Positions 34,804-44,545 are shown, numbered from the stretch's first letter. The stretch: DNA of 64,000 bases from Bacteroidota bacterium (GCA_018818065.1 JAHISV010000009.1:1-64000), one strand, 5' to 3'. A program made the numbers and translations. The notes: generated by a model not told the origin, from the sequence alone.

Positions 34804-35937
34804 TCAATTCTCATCAGAAAGTTTAGTTACCAGATTTGTAGTGTTGGACTTTAACCTCTCAATCAGAATTAATGAGAAATTAAACAAAACCTTATTAGCT
34901 GTTTCAGGCATCATCTTCATAAAGTTTTTTAAGAAAGCTTGCGTAAGTACTAAAATCTCCATATCGGCAAGGGCAACCACATCCGCAGTACGTGGTGTCT
35001 CACTTAAGAATGCCATTTCGCCAAATATTTCTCCCTCACTAAAAATTGCAAGAGAATACTTTTTACCATTTTTAAATTCACAAACCTCGGCTGAGCCTTT
35101 CAATATCATGAACATTTCATTACCGAGATCACCTTTTTTTACAATTATATCTCCCTGCTTGGAATGAAGAACTATTCCGGCTGAGAGAAATTTTTTAACT
35201 TCTTCATCGGATAAATCATTCAATAATGCAGTACTAGCTTCATTAAGTCTGTTGGAAAGAAATCCCCAAAACTCCTTCATGGGTATAAGGCGTTCCGTTA
35301 CATACCCGATGTAGGCAGGGAATGTATCAGTGTACCAGTCACGGGTTGCTTCAGAGTTTTCAAATTTCTCTGCTATAGGAAGAAATGGTGATCTGATAAT
35401 CTGTAAGTGTTTAAGATCTTCAGTTATTAATAGTAATGGAACTCTATACCCTTCGCCGGGTTTTGAAAAATTATTACTGTAACGTCTGTAACCAAGATGT
35501 TCGAAAAATTGAACCAGTGCCGGTGAACAATCGCTAAAATTAAACTTTATATTTTTCTGACGTAAAATTCTATAACTGATGTTTAGTATTTTTCCTAGCA
35601 GAGTTGTTGATCTCCATTTTGGATCAATATGCAGCATAGAAGTAAAACTGAAATCCTTATTCTCAAAATCCTTAAAATTATCCAGTCCATAGTTTTTAGT
35701 AAATTCAGCGGTAATCGACATATCGTTTGCTACAACAATACGATAAGAAGCAACTATTTCACCCTGAGATTCTGCGTAGATTAATATAGCATTCTCATCG
35801 AGGTCGTCCTTAAGCACTCCATCACCTGAATCCGGTTTTTCAACTCTGTGTCTGAACCGGAAAATTCTCTCCCTGGCTTCTTCATTCTGAGCGATATCTA
35901 TATCAACAGCAGGCTGGTTTAATTGTGTTTGATCCAT
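34804..35937 (-). CDS. acyltransferase fused to a cyclic-nucleotide-binding domain
   Basis: This 377-aa cytoplasmic protein has an N-terminal GNAT-fold region (about 15-175). Its pattern FRFRHRVE ... DDLDENAILIYAE ... IVASYRIV resembles FeeM-type N-acyl amino acid synthases and autoinducer synthases. A helical linker follows, then a cyclic-nucleotide domain (about 240-350) whose phosphate cassette GEIFGEMAFLSETPRTADV keeps the Gly-Glu (306-307) and Arg (316) needed for cAMP or cGMP. Mycobacterial PatA links the same two modules in the opposite order and acetylates acetyl-CoA synthetase. Nucleotide-gated acyl transfer is inferred; whether the substrate is protein or small molecule is open. Confidence 0.8.
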   Translation of the reverse strand: MDQTQLNQPAVDIDIAQNEEARERIFRFRHRVEKPDSGDGVLKDDLDENAILIYAESQGEIVASYRIVVANDMSITAEFTKNYGLDNFKDFENKDFSFTSMLHIDPKWRSTTLLGKILNISYRILRQKNIKFNFSDCSPALVQFFEHLGYRRYSNNFSKPGEGYRVPLLLITEDLKHLQIIRSPFLPIAEKFENSEATRDWYTDTFPAYIGYVTERLIPMKEFWGFLSNRLNEASTALLNDLSDEEVKKFLSAGIVLHSKQGDIIVKKGDLGNEMFMILKGSAEVCEFKNGKKYSLAIFSEGEIFGEMAFLSETPRTADVVALADMEILVLTQAFLKNFMKMMPETANKVLFNFSLILIERLKSNTTNLVTKLSDEN

Positions 35938-35963
35938 TATCTATCCGGAATATTATTGAACAT

Positions 35964-36488
35964 TTATAATTTCCCAACGTAACATTTTCTGATATCAGTT
36001 TCCGTGCCTTCTCTAATAGTCTGCCAATCAATTCTTACTTCAAAATATTTTCCATTATCGTCATCATTAACACCACTAAACATAACACTTACAACTCTCA
36101 GATTAGGTGCGAATTTGCTTTTATTATCATAAGAGAATAATAACATACCTTTCTCACCACTATTTTCCACGTAGAAAGAAACCTGATAATCACCAAAAAC
36201 CTGAGACTCACTGGCAGAATACTCCTGCTCAAATACACGAATCTGCTTTCCTCGTCTCGTTGCTATTGTTTGGGATAGAACTGTTTCAGTTCCAGCCGAG
36301 GTAGTTCTACGGATTTCCAAAATTAAACTCCTATCGGAATTATTCATGTAAGTAAATAACCCGGCAATCTTGTTATCCTTAGTGAATTCACCCTCGTAAA
36401 TACTTCCGGCAACTTTTATCGATTGTCCGGAAACTTGCAGAATGAATGAAATTATAACAATGACGACTATTTGAATTTTTCTTTTCAT
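35964..36488 (-). CDS. exported hypothetical protein
   Basis: This 174-aa protein has a signal peptide (MKRKIQIVVIVIISFILQVSG) followed by a beta-rich domain of about 150 residues (VAGSIYEGEFTKDNKIAGLF, YQVSFYVENSGEKGMLLFSY). There is no lipobox, membrane span or catalytic motif. It reads in the same direction as the downstream acyltransferase fusion, 26 bp away, so they may be co-transcribed. I do not recognise the family. Confidence 0.6.
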   Translation of the reverse strand: MKRKIQIVVIVIISFILQVSGQSIKVAGSIYEGEFTKDNKIAGLFTYMNNSDRSLILEIRRTTSAGTETVLSQTIATRRGKQIRVFEQEYSASESQVFGDYQVSFYVENSGEKGMLLFSYDNKSKFAPNLRVVSVMFSGVNDDDNGKYFEVRIDWQTIREGTETDIRKCYVGKL

Positions 36489-36661
36489 AAACTTGACTTA
36501 TCTTGTATTCAATGTAACATAAAATAACAACTAAACATTTATCCTACAAATACAACATCCTTCCAGCTTACTTTGTTCGATCAAAAAAATAATTTTTTAT
36601 TTACTTTTTCACTGTGATTATACGCTTTTCGTAATTTAATTATAAATTCGTATTTATTTAT

Positions 36662-36688
36662 TTGACAATCAGATTTCAATTCTATAAT
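36662..36688 (+). promoter_or_regulatory. candidate promoter of the tetR-led operon
   Basis: TTGACA (36662-36667) and TATAAT (36683-36688) match the general sigma-70 boxes exactly, but the spacer is 15 bp, shorter than the usual 17. It lies 56 bp before the TetR start. Bacteroidota-type sigma factors use other boxes, so this is only a candidate. Confidence 0.35.
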
Positions 36689-36743
36689 TTTTAGACGATT
36701 AAAGCAATTTATTAAGTAAACCGTAAACTAGAAAGCAACTATA

Positions 36744-37352
36744 ATGAACAAACACAAATCAAAAAAATACATCCAGATTGTCCAGACTTCACTAGAACTT
36801 TTCAGAAATTATGGAATTAAAAAAATTAGTGTGGAGGAAATCTGTAAAAAGTCAGGGGTTAGTAAAATGACTTTCTACAAATTTTTTAAGAATAAGGCTG
36901 ATCTGGTTGACCAGGTTTGGTGCAAAGCTTTTGATGATGGGATGACTCAGTTTGAAGAGATCGAAAATATGGAAGCTCCATTTACAACAAAAGTGCAACT
37001 ACTGCTTAAATTGAAAGAGGAAAACACAAAAAAATTAGGACCTCAATTTGCGAAAGAATATGTTGACATGATTCCTGAATTCATGGAAAAGTATTCCCTA
37101 CAATATCAAAAAAGTATGGAACGATTTATTGATTTTATTAAGGTGCATCAGGAGAGCGGAGAAGTAAGAGCGGAAATGAGACCCGATTTTTTTCTTAAAG
37201 CAATTGCAAAATTGATGGAGTTAACCCAGGATAGAGAGTTAGTTGAAAGTTATAGCTCAATTAAGGATTTTGCCATGGAAGTAAATAACTTCATGTATTA
37301 TGGTATAATGCCCGCGCCCAAGTTAATGAATGAGAAAAATAATGAAGAGTAA
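36744..37352 (+). CDS. TetR-family transcriptional regulator
   Basis: This 202-aa regulator has an N-terminal HTH at about 10-55 (LFRNYGIKKISVEEICKKSG, VSKMTFYKFFKNKADL) and a helical ligand-binding C-domain. It heads a six-gene operon with an outer-membrane-type protein, an ABC ATPase, two FtsX-like permeases and a LolA-like protein; the next gene overlaps its 3' end. It most likely represses this operon and responds to a small lipophilic ligand, as its relatives do. Confidence 0.88.
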   Translation: MNKHKSKKYIQIVQTSLELFRNYGIKKISVEEICKKSGVSKMTFYKFFKNKADLVDQVWCKAFDDGMTQFEEIENMEAPFTTKVQLLLKLKEENTKKLGPQFAKEYVDMIPEFMEKYSLQYQKSMERFIDFIKVHQESGEVRAEMRPDFFLKAIAKLMELTQDRELVESYSSIKDFAMEVNNFMYYGIMPAPKLMNEKNNEE

Positions 37353-38460
37353 AATGAATATTTCAAAACTGATCATTTTGTCTCTTCTACTCTCGTTCTT
37401 TATCGGTTCTCACCTTATTGCAGGTGATTTGGAATTTAGAGGGCAATTATCGGCCACCGGACTTGGATTCTATTCTTCTGATAGCTGGAATAAATTATTA
37501 GGACTCCGTTATATCCCCCAAATTACTCATACCGAAATTCTCAATGATGAAATGTTCATAGATACGGAATTGCATCTTAACATGTTTTTCAGTCATGATT
37601 TTACAAATCCGGAATATAATATTAAGCTATACAGGTTAAAACTCAGGTTTGCAACAACACAGTCAGAATTACGGATAGGATTGCAGAAAATCAATTTCGG
37701 TCCTGCATACATACTCCGCCCGCTTCGGTGGTTTGATAAACTTGATCCGAGGGATGCTCTTGGTTTGACTGATGGTGTTTACGCCCTGAGATATAAGTAT
37801 AATTTTCTTAACAATGCCCAGATTTGGTTGTGGGGTTTATATCGGAATTCAGGGACAAAGGGATACGATATTTTACCTACGTCTCTTAAAAAACCGGAAC
37901 TTGGCGGCAGATTCCAACTCCCCTTTTTGGATGGCGAATCTGCAGTTACCATTCATTCAAGAATAGTTGACGCTAGTATTTTCGAATATCGCGAAACGAA
38001 AGTGGCTCTGGATGGACGATGGGATATTGAAGTTGGATTGTGGTTCGAATCTGTCTTGCAAAAAAATGACCATGAAATGCTTCCATACAAATGGAACAGC
38101 ATGACAACATTAGGAACTGACTACACATTTGAAATCGGTAACGGACTTCATGTTATCGGCGAACATATGTTTTTCGCTGCGTCGGAAAAACCATTCGGGA
38201 CTGAGGTCCACTATCATATGACAGCAATAATGGCAAACTACCCTCTTGGGCTATTTGATGGTTTGATGGGAATGGTCTTCTTCTCGTGGGAGGATCATGA
38301 ATTATACAAGTTCGTTCAATGGCAGCGAACATATGATAATTTTATCCTCAGCTTAAGTATGTTTCACTATCCCGAGGGAAATTTACCTTCCTTTGGAAAC
38401 TCCGGCAGTGTACCAAATCAGGGATACGGCTTTCAGTTTACTATAATATATAATCATTGA
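37342..38460 (+). CDS. predicted outer-membrane beta-barrel protein
   Basis: This 372-aa protein has a signal peptide (SKLIILSLLLSFFIGSHLIAG) and alternating amphipathic strands rich in Trp, Tyr and Phe, ending with an aromatic strand (GYGFQFTIIYNH). This is the pattern of an outer-membrane barrel. I start it at the ATG at 37342, overlapping the tetR stop by 11 bases; the ATG at 37354, just past that stop, is equally possible. In this operon it could be the outer-membrane part of an export or lipid-handling system with the ABC/FtsX and LolA-like genes. I do not recognise a named family. Confidence 0.65.
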   Translation: MKSKMNISKLIILSLLLSFFIGSHLIAGDLEFRGQLSATGLGFYSSDSWNKLLGLRYIPQITHTEILNDEMFIDTELHLNMFFSHDFTNPEYNIKLYRLKLRFATTQSELRIGLQKINFGPAYILRPLRWFDKLDPRDALGLTDGVYALRYKYNFLNNAQIWLWGLYRNSGTKGYDILPTSLKKPELGGRFQLPFLDGESAVTIHSRIVDASIFEYRETKVALDGRWDIEVGLWFESVLQKNDHEMLPYKWNSMTTLGTDYTFEIGNGLHVIGEHMFFAASEKPFGTEVHYHMTAIMANYPLGLFDGLMGMVFFSWEDHELYKFVQWQRTYDNFILSLSMFHYPEGNLPSFGNSGSVPNQGYGFQFTIIYNH

Positions 38461-38486
38461 TAACTAGTCTCGAATGAGGGAATTAT

Positions 38487-39182
38487 ATGACAAATGAAGA
38501 ATTGATAATTGCGCAAGATTTATCCAAAGATTATCCCATTGGAGGTGATTTTTTCCGGGCGCTTGATGGCATCAACCTGTCAGTAAAACAAGGCGAGTTT
38601 TCCGGTATAATCGGGCCTAGCGGCTCGGGGAAAACTACCCTGCTAAATATTATTGGCGCGCTGGATACCCCGTCGGATGGATCTGTAAATGTCCTTGGGA
38701 ATAAAGTTGAAAATATGACTCACACAGAATCTGCGAATCTGAGGAATAATTTTCTGGGGTTTATATTTCAGACGTATAATTTATTACCGGTATATAATGT
38801 ATACGAAAATGTCGAATTCCCTCTTCTTCTACAAAAGATTGAAAAACTACAGCGTGAAGAGATGGTTATGCAGGCGCTGGAATGGGTTGGTTTAACAAAC
38901 AAAGCAAAATCAAGACCCTCCCAATTATCCGGCGGCGAATCTCAGCGAGTGGCAATTGCACGCGCCATGGTGAAGAAACCAAAAATTGTTTTAGCGGATG
39001 AACCAACTGCCAATCTTGATGCGGATAATTCTCACCACATTCTAAAAACCATGGTGAAATTAAATGAAGAATTAAATACAACTTTCCTCTTTTCTACTCA
39101 TGATGAAAAAGTGATCAGTTATCTGAAAAGAAAAATAATGTTAAATGATGGAAAATTAGTTGATGATATATTAGTTAACTAA
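38487..39182 (+). CDS. ABC ATPase of MacB/LolD type
   Basis: This 231-aa ATPase has Walker A GPSGSGKTT (43-51), Q-loop FIFQTYN (near 92), signature LSGGESQR (147-154), Walker B IVLADEP (167-173) and the switch His in STHDEK. Length and sequence fit the MacB/LolD/FtsE group, which powers mechanotransmission through FtsX-fold permeases rather than classical import. Two such permeases follow at once, the first 14 bp away. Confidence 0.93.
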   Translation: MTNEELIIAQDLSKDYPIGGDFFRALDGINLSVKQGEFSGIIGPSGSGKTTLLNIIGALDTPSDGSVNVLGNKVENMTHTESANLRNNFLGFIFQTYNLLPVYNVYENVEFPLLLQKIEKLQREEMVMQALEWVGLTNKAKSRPSQLSGGESQRVAIARAMVKKPKIVLADEPTANLDADNSHHILKTMVKLNEELNTTFLFSTHDEKVISYLKRKIMLNDGKLVDDILVN

Positions 39183-39196
39183 ACATGGGGGAATAA

Positions 39197-40375
39197 ATGT
39201 TGACTCTTAAATTAGCTTTTAAAAATGTTACAAAGGCGGGATTAAGAACCTGGCTGAATGTTCTGATACTTTCCTTCGCCTATGTACTTATCATCTGGAC
39301 TGACGGCTTGTACGATGGTATGTCTAAACAGGTTGTTGGGGATATGATTGACATGGAAATTGGCGGTGGTCAATTCTGGGAGAGAAATTACGATAAATTT
39401 GATCCCTTTACTATTGATGATGCTTATGCTCCAATTCCGGAAAACCTCGAGGAATTGGTAAAAAACAATGAAGCAACACCGGTGTTATTTAGAGCAAGCG
39501 TTATTTTCCCTCAGGGAAGAGTACAGTCGGCTATTCTAAAAGGAATTGACCCGAATCAAAAAGTACTCAAATTCCCCTCGGAATATTTGAATACCGGTGA
39601 AAGCGATTATATACCTGGATTAATAGGTTCAAGAATGGCAAAAAATTCTGGATTAAAAAACGGTGATATTGTTACAGTTCGCTGGCAGGATGTTAATGGT
39701 ACTTTTGATGCAACTGACATAGAAATAGTAAACGTTATTTCATCTTATGTTCAAACCATCGACAATGGACAGATCTGGATACCCCTTAAATCCCTGCAAG
39801 AGATGATTGGGGCAACTAACGTGGCAACGGTCATTGTGCTTCATAAAGATATCGAGACCATACCATCCGGCTCTCCTTTATGGGAATTCAAGGATCATAA
39901 TTTTCTCCTTGCTGATTTTTATAATTATCTTGACCGCAAAGGCATGGGTTCGGCTATTATGTATGGGTTGCTTATGGCTATGGCATTACTGGCAATATTT
40001 GATACGCAAGTACTAGCGATATTCCGGCGGCGAAAAGAAATGGGAACAATGATGGCCTTGGGAATGACACGTGGCGGCGTGATACGATTATTTACTCTTG
40101 AAGGAACAATGCACGGAATTCTTGCTATTATTATTGGTACTATTTACGGATTACCGATTCTCTATTTTTCAGCTGTAAATGGCATTGCTATGCCTGAGGC
40201 TGTTGAGCAGGTAGGATTATCTTTGAACTCCACATTATATCCGGTTTATGGAATTGGCCTATTTCTGAGCACGAGCCTGATAATGTTTATCTCGGTTATT
40301 GTCGTAAGCTTTCTTCCAACAAGAAAAATTGCCAGGTTAAACCCAACCGATGCACTTAGGGGGAAAATAGCATGA
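39197..40375 (+). CDS. FtsX-like ABC permease 1
   Basis: This 392-aa permease has an N-terminal membrane helix (about 15-35), a periplasmic domain of about 220 residues, then three C-terminal helices (about 255-275, 300-325 and 345-375). It ends in the typical RKIARLNPTDALRGK motif of LolC/MacB-fold permeases. GGGGG precedes the start. Its stop overlaps the start of the second permease (ATGA), so the two probably form a heterodimer with the ATPase. Confidence 0.9.
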   Translation: MLTLKLAFKNVTKAGLRTWLNVLILSFAYVLIIWTDGLYDGMSKQVVGDMIDMEIGGGQFWERNYDKFDPFTIDDAYAPIPENLEELVKNNEATPVLFRASVIFPQGRVQSAILKGIDPNQKVLKFPSEYLNTGESDYIPGLIGSRMAKNSGLKNGDIVTVRWQDVNGTFDATDIEIVNVISSYVQTIDNGQIWIPLKSLQEMIGATNVATVIVLHKDIETIPSGSPLWEFKDHNFLLADFYNYLDRKGMGSAIMYGLLMAMALLAIFDTQVLAIFRRRKEMGTMMALGMTRGGVIRLFTLEGTMHGILAIIIGTIYGLPILYFSAVNGIAMPEAVEQVGLSLNSTLYPVYGIGLFLSTSLIMFISVIVVSFLPTRKIARLNPTDALRGKIA

Positions 40376-41646
40376 TTAATTTTCTATTCAGAGGACTAAT
40401 ACGAGATAAACAACGAAGCCTCTTCCCTATTATAATTGTTGCCGCGGGTGTTATGATGACAACCTGGCTTTTCTCATGGATGCTTGGCGTTTTTAATGAA
40501 ATAATTGAAGGTGGTGCAAGGTTCGATACCGGACATGTAAAAGTGACCACCAGAGCTTATAATGAGATTGCGTCGCAAATGCCTAATGATCTTTGTCTGA
40601 CTGAAGTTCATACTCTGCTAAATGAATTGGACAAAGATTATCCTGGATATGATTGGACTCCCAGAATTAAATTTGCCGGGTTAGCGGATGTGCCTGATGA
40701 GAATGGAGAAACACGGGCTCAGGCACCGGTTATGGGTTTTGCGGTTGATTTGCTTAGCGATCACTCTATCGAAGATGAAAGACTGCAAATAAGCAAATCA
40801 ATTGTAAGAGGAAGTTTTCCAAATTCAGCAGGAGAAATTGTCATAAGCGATGAACTTGCGCAGAAACTTGAAGTTGGAATTGGCGAGACAATCACCCTGA
40901 TTAGCGTATCTGCAAACGGTGGAATGGCAATTCATAATTTCACTTTAAGTGGTACAGTCACATTTGGAATGGGAGCTCTGGACAGAGGTGCGATGATTGC
41001 TGACATATCTGATATTCAGTACGCATTAGACATGGAAAATGCGACAGGTGAAATTTTAGGATTCAAGAAAAACTTGGTATTCGATCAGGAACAGGCTGTC
41101 TCAATTAAAGAAGAATTTAATAAGAAAATGTCGAATACTGAGGACGAGTACTCACCTTATATGATTACTCTGCTTGACCAGAACGGATTAGGTGAATACC
41201 TTGTGTTTGCTCAAGCCGCGGGATTTTTAATTGTTGGAATATTTGTTTTTGCTATGTCAATCGTTTTATGGAATACCGGACTGATGTCAGGTATCAGGCG
41301 TTACGGTGAAGTTGGTATCCGCCTTGCTATGGGGGAAACAAAGAGCCATATTTACAAAACTATGCTTGTTGAAGCATTTTTAATTGGACTAATGGGGTCT
41401 TTCATAGGGACAGTAATTGGAGTTGCAGGCGGGTATTATTTCCAGGAATATGGCATGGATATATCCGGTGCATTTAAGAATTCCACAATGATGGTAAATG
41501 ATGTTGTAAGGGCTCAGGTGACTTTTACCAGCTACTATATTGGATTTATTCCCGGTGTTCTGGCAATGTTGTTCGGAACGGCAATATCAGGTATCGGAAT
41601 TTTCAGAAGACAGACTGCAACATTATTTAAGGAATTAGAAGTATGA
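40372..41646 (+). CDS. FtsX-like ABC permease 2
   Basis: This 424-aa permease has the same layout as its neighbour: one N-terminal helix, a large periplasmic domain and three C-terminal helices around 290-415. It carries IRRYGEVGIRLAMGETKSHI, the conserved cytoplasmic coupling region. It overlaps the genes on both sides by four bases (ATGA), which implies strict co-translation. With the ATPase it forms a LolCDE/MacB-like complex. The presence of a downstream LolA-like protein favours lipid or lipoprotein handling over drug efflux. Confidence 0.9.
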   Translation: MINFLFRGLIRDKQRSLFPIIIVAAGVMMTTWLFSWMLGVFNEIIEGGARFDTGHVKVTTRAYNEIASQMPNDLCLTEVHTLLNELDKDYPGYDWTPRIKFAGLADVPDENGETRAQAPVMGFAVDLLSDHSIEDERLQISKSIVRGSFPNSAGEIVISDELAQKLEVGIGETITLISVSANGGMAIHNFTLSGTVTFGMGALDRGAMIADISDIQYALDMENATGEILGFKKNLVFDQEQAVSIKEEFNKKMSNTEDEYSPYMITLLDQNGLGEYLVFAQAAGFLIVGIFVFAMSIVLWNTGLMSGIRRYGEVGIRLAMGETKSHIYKTMLVEAFLIGLMGSFIGTVIGVAGGYYFQEYGMDISGAFKNSTMMVNDVVRAQVTFTSYYIGFIPGVLAMLFGTAISGIGIFRRQTATLFKELEV

Positions 41647-42389
41647 TGAATATATCAAAATATCTGCTGGTGACAATTATCCTAAGCCTGTCATTAAGAG
41701 CTCAGACAATAACGGCAGAAATTATTCTGGATAAGATTGACGCAAATTTGGTTATTGATGAAGCTATAAGCAGTGCTACCATGATTATACATGCAAGGAC
41801 TGGAACAAGAACTATTGAGTCTAAATCGTGGATAAAGGGGAAAAACAAAGCATTTGTTGAATACCTGAATCCTGTTAGGGAGCGCGGCAAAAAGATGCTG
41901 CGACTTGACGACAAAATATGGAATTATATCCCTGAACCAACAGACAGAATCATTACCATATCCGGGCACCTTCTTAAGCAGTCTGTTATGGGTTCCGATC
42001 TCTCATATGAAGATATGACTGAGAATGATAAAATGAGTGAGATGTATGATGCCGTGATTTCCGGTGAAGAAGTCTATAATGAAAATGAATGTTATGTTCT
42101 GGAACTGACTGCCAAAACAGAAGATGTTACCTACTACTCCAGAAAGGTATGGGTTGAAAAATCTACCTTCCTGCCAAGAAAAGAAGAACGATTTGCAAAA
42201 AGCGGGAAGCTATTAAAAAGAACAGAAATTCAAGAAATATTCAAAATCGATAACAGATGGTATCCGAAAAGAATGACATTTAAGGATGTGCTTTCCAATG
42301 GTAAAGGAACCGAATACATTATCGATGAGATTGAATTTGGTGTTGACATACCTGATTATATGTTTACAAAAGCAGCATTGCGAAAGTAA
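41643..42389 (+). CDS. LolA-like outer-membrane lipoprotein-sorting family protein
   Basis: This 248-aa exported protein has a signal peptide (SKYLLVTIILSLSLRA) and a beta-rich domain resembling the LolA/LolB fold of the outer-membrane lipoprotein-sorting COG2834 group (ESKSWIKGKNKAFVEYLNP, KIWNYIPEPTDRIITISG, RVWVEKSTFLPRKEERF-type strands). Such proteins carry lipids or lipoproteins in a hydrophobic cavity. It starts inside the permease stop (ATGA) and is the last gene of the operon. A strong terminator follows 5 bp later. Confidence 0.85.
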   Translation: MMNISKYLLVTIILSLSLRAQTITAEIILDKIDANLVIDEAISSATMIIHARTGTRTIESKSWIKGKNKAFVEYLNPVRERGKKMLRLDDKIWNYIPEPTDRIITISGHLLKQSVMGSDLSYEDMTENDKMSEMYDAVISGEEVYNENECYVLELTAKTEDVTYYSRKVWVEKSTFLPRKEERFAKSGKLLKRTEIQEIFKIDNRWYPKRMTFKDVLSNGKGTEYIIDEIEFGVDIPDYMFTKAALRK

Positions 42390-42394
42390 ATAAA

Positions 42395-42425
42395 AAAGGC
42401 AGAATTGAAAATCAATTCTGCCTTT
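42395..42425 (+). terminator. bidirectional terminator between convergent operons
   Basis: A perfect 14-bp stem AAAGGCAGAATTGA / TCAATTCTGCCTTT with a three-base loop, flanked by A and T runs, lies between the LolA-like gene and the converging M3 peptidase gene. It should work for both. Confidence 0.9.
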
Positions 42426-42448
42426 CTCTAATAGTTATATTTCAAATC

Positions 42449-44545
42449 TTATAACAAACCTCTTCCCTTCAACAGAGGTTCAACCCGTGGTTCTCTTCCC
42501 CTGAATCTTTTATAAAGAGTCATACCATCTTCAGTACCGCCTCTTTCCAATATATTTTTACGGAATGAAGTAGCAGTTGCCTGATCAAATAACCCATTTT
42601 CAGTAAATGCCTCAAAGGCATCTTTGTCTAATACTTCCGCCCAGATATAGCTATAATATCCGGATGAATATCCGCCGGAGAAAATGTGGTTATAATAAGT
42701 GCTTCTATATCTGAAGGCAATTTCAGGAATAAGACCAAGTTTTTCGGCAACCCCGTTTTCAAATGCCAGGGCATCCTCAACATTTCCCTCTTTCAAGGTA
42801 TGCCATGCCATATCAAGATAAGCTGCTGCAATAAACTCAACTGTACCAAAGCCCTGGTTAAATTTACCTGCATTATCCATTTTCTCAATTAATGAGTCAG
42901 GAATTGGTTCACCGGTTTCATAATGCAATGCATAAGATTTCAGTACTTCCGGTTTCATCGCCCAGTTTTCCATAATCTGAGATGGCAGCTCTACAAAATC
43001 CCACTGCACATTTGCGCCAGATAACGACTCATATGTAACATTAGAAAGCATCCCATGGAGCGCATGACCAAATTCATGGAATAGTGTTAAGGCTTCGTCT
43101 ATATTAATAAGAGACGGCATATCGGCAGTCGGTTTCGTAAAGTTTCCACAGTTGTAAATTACAGGTCTTACATTTTTGCCATCTACAATATACTGACCGC
43201 TGAAATTATCCATCCATGCACCACCTCTCTTACTATCCCTTGGGAAGTAATCGGTGAGCAGTATAGCAAGATGTTCATCATTTGCATCTTTTATTTCAAA
43301 AACCTTTACGTCAGGGTGATATTTTGGAAGGTCTGTTCTCTCCTCAAATTTCAATCCCCAAAGTTTTGTGGCAACTTCAAACACGCCATTAATAACATTT
43401 TCTAATTTCAAATAAGGACGAACTTCTTCCTCGTCAAAATCGTATTTTATCTTTTTAACTTTTTCAGCATAGTACCACCAGTCCCAGGCAGCCAACTTAA
43501 ATCCACCACCTTCCTGATCAATAATAGCCTGCATTTCCATCATTTCTTTCTTGGCTACTTTAAGAGCCGGATCCCATATCATATCCAGCAGATTAAATAC
43601 AGCCTCGGGAGTTTTTGCCATTCTGTTTTCAAGTGTAAAGGCAGCATGAGATTCATACCCAAGCAGATGTGCTCTTTCAATTCTCAATTTAACAATTTTC
43701 AATAACGTCTCTTTATTATCAAGTTCGTCATTGTTGTTTCCCTGATTAGTATAAGCCTTATATATCTTCTCTCTTAATTCTCTTTTTGAGGAGTAGGCCA
43801 GGAAGGGTAACATACTTGGTTTAGAAACAGTGAATACCCATTTGCCTTCATGCCCGCGAGCAGTTGCTGTTTCAGAAGCAGCGGCGATTACACCTTCAGG
43901 AAGTCCGTTCAAATCTTCTTCATTTTCAATTACAAGTTCGAACTTATTTGTTTCTTTCAGAACATTTTCGCCGAATTTAAGTGATAGCAAGGCTAATTCT
44001 TCATTTACTTTTCTTAACCTGGATTTATCTTCCTCATTAAGATTAGCACCACTTCTTACGAATCCTTTGTAGGTCTTCTCAAGCAGCATTGTCTCTTCAG
44101 GATTTAGTCCCAGTGTTTCCTTCATATCATAGACTGCTTTAATTCTTTCGAACAATTTGGCGTTCATGGAAATATCATCACCATGAGCACTTAAAATTGG
44201 TGAACTTTCTACAGCTACATTTTGCATTTCGTCATTTGTAAGAGCTGCGTTAAGATTCCCAAATATCATATTCACTCTATTCAATAAACTTCCTGCTCTT
44301 TCTAGTGCAACAATCGTGTTATCGAATGTTGGCGCTTCGGAATTGTTAATAATTGCGTCAATTTCTGCCTTATGCTGATTAATGCCTTCTTTAATAGCAG
44401 GCATAAAATGTTCAACTTTGATTTTCTCAAAAGGAGGCATTCCAAATGGCGTATCAAAATCCTTTATTAAAGGATTCTCCTGCTGGCAACCAATAAAATT
44501 TAGTGTCATAATAATTATTAGTAATGTGTTGAAAAATATTTTCAT
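42449..44545 (-). CDS. M3-family metallopeptidase lipoprotein
   Basis: This 698-aa zinc peptidase of the thimet oligopeptidase/Dcp family has the active site LFHEFGHALH (HExxH) near residue 500, with the downstream Glu in the DFVELPSQIMENW block. The N-terminus MKIFFNTLLIIIMTLNFIGC is a lipoprotein signal with Cys at position 20, so the enzyme is probably periplasmic or membrane-tethered, unlike the cytoplasmic E. coli relatives. I start at the ATG at 44545, preceded by GGGGGA; a longer frame to 44632 lacks such a site and would bury the signal. It should degrade short peptides. Confidence 0.9.
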   Translation of the reverse strand: MKIFFNTLLIIIMTLNFIGCQQENPLIKDFDTPFGMPPFEKIKVEHFMPAIKEGINQHKAEIDAIINNSEAPTFDNTIVALERAGSLLNRVNMIFGNLNAALTNDEMQNVAVESSPILSAHGDDISMNAKLFERIKAVYDMKETLGLNPEETMLLEKTYKGFVRSGANLNEEDKSRLRKVNEELALLSLKFGENVLKETNKFELVIENEEDLNGLPEGVIAAASETATARGHEGKWVFTVSKPSMLPFLAYSSKRELREKIYKAYTNQGNNNDELDNKETLLKIVKLRIERAHLLGYESHAAFTLENRMAKTPEAVFNLLDMIWDPALKVAKKEMMEMQAIIDQEGGGFKLAAWDWWYYAEKVKKIKYDFDEEEVRPYLKLENVINGVFEVATKLWGLKFEERTDLPKYHPDVKVFEIKDANDEHLAILLTDYFPRDSKRGGAWMDNFSGQYIVDGKNVRPVIYNCGNFTKPTADMPSLINIDEALTLFHEFGHALHGMLSNVTYESLSGANVQWDFVELPSQIMENWAMKPEVLKSYALHYETGEPIPDSLIEKMDNAGKFNQGFGTVEFIAAAYLDMAWHTLKEGNVEDALAFENGVAEKLGLIPEIAFRYRSTYYNHIFSGGYSSGYYSYIWAEVLDKDAFEAFTENGLFDQATATSFRKNILERGGTEDGMTLYKRFRGREPRVEPLLKGRGLL

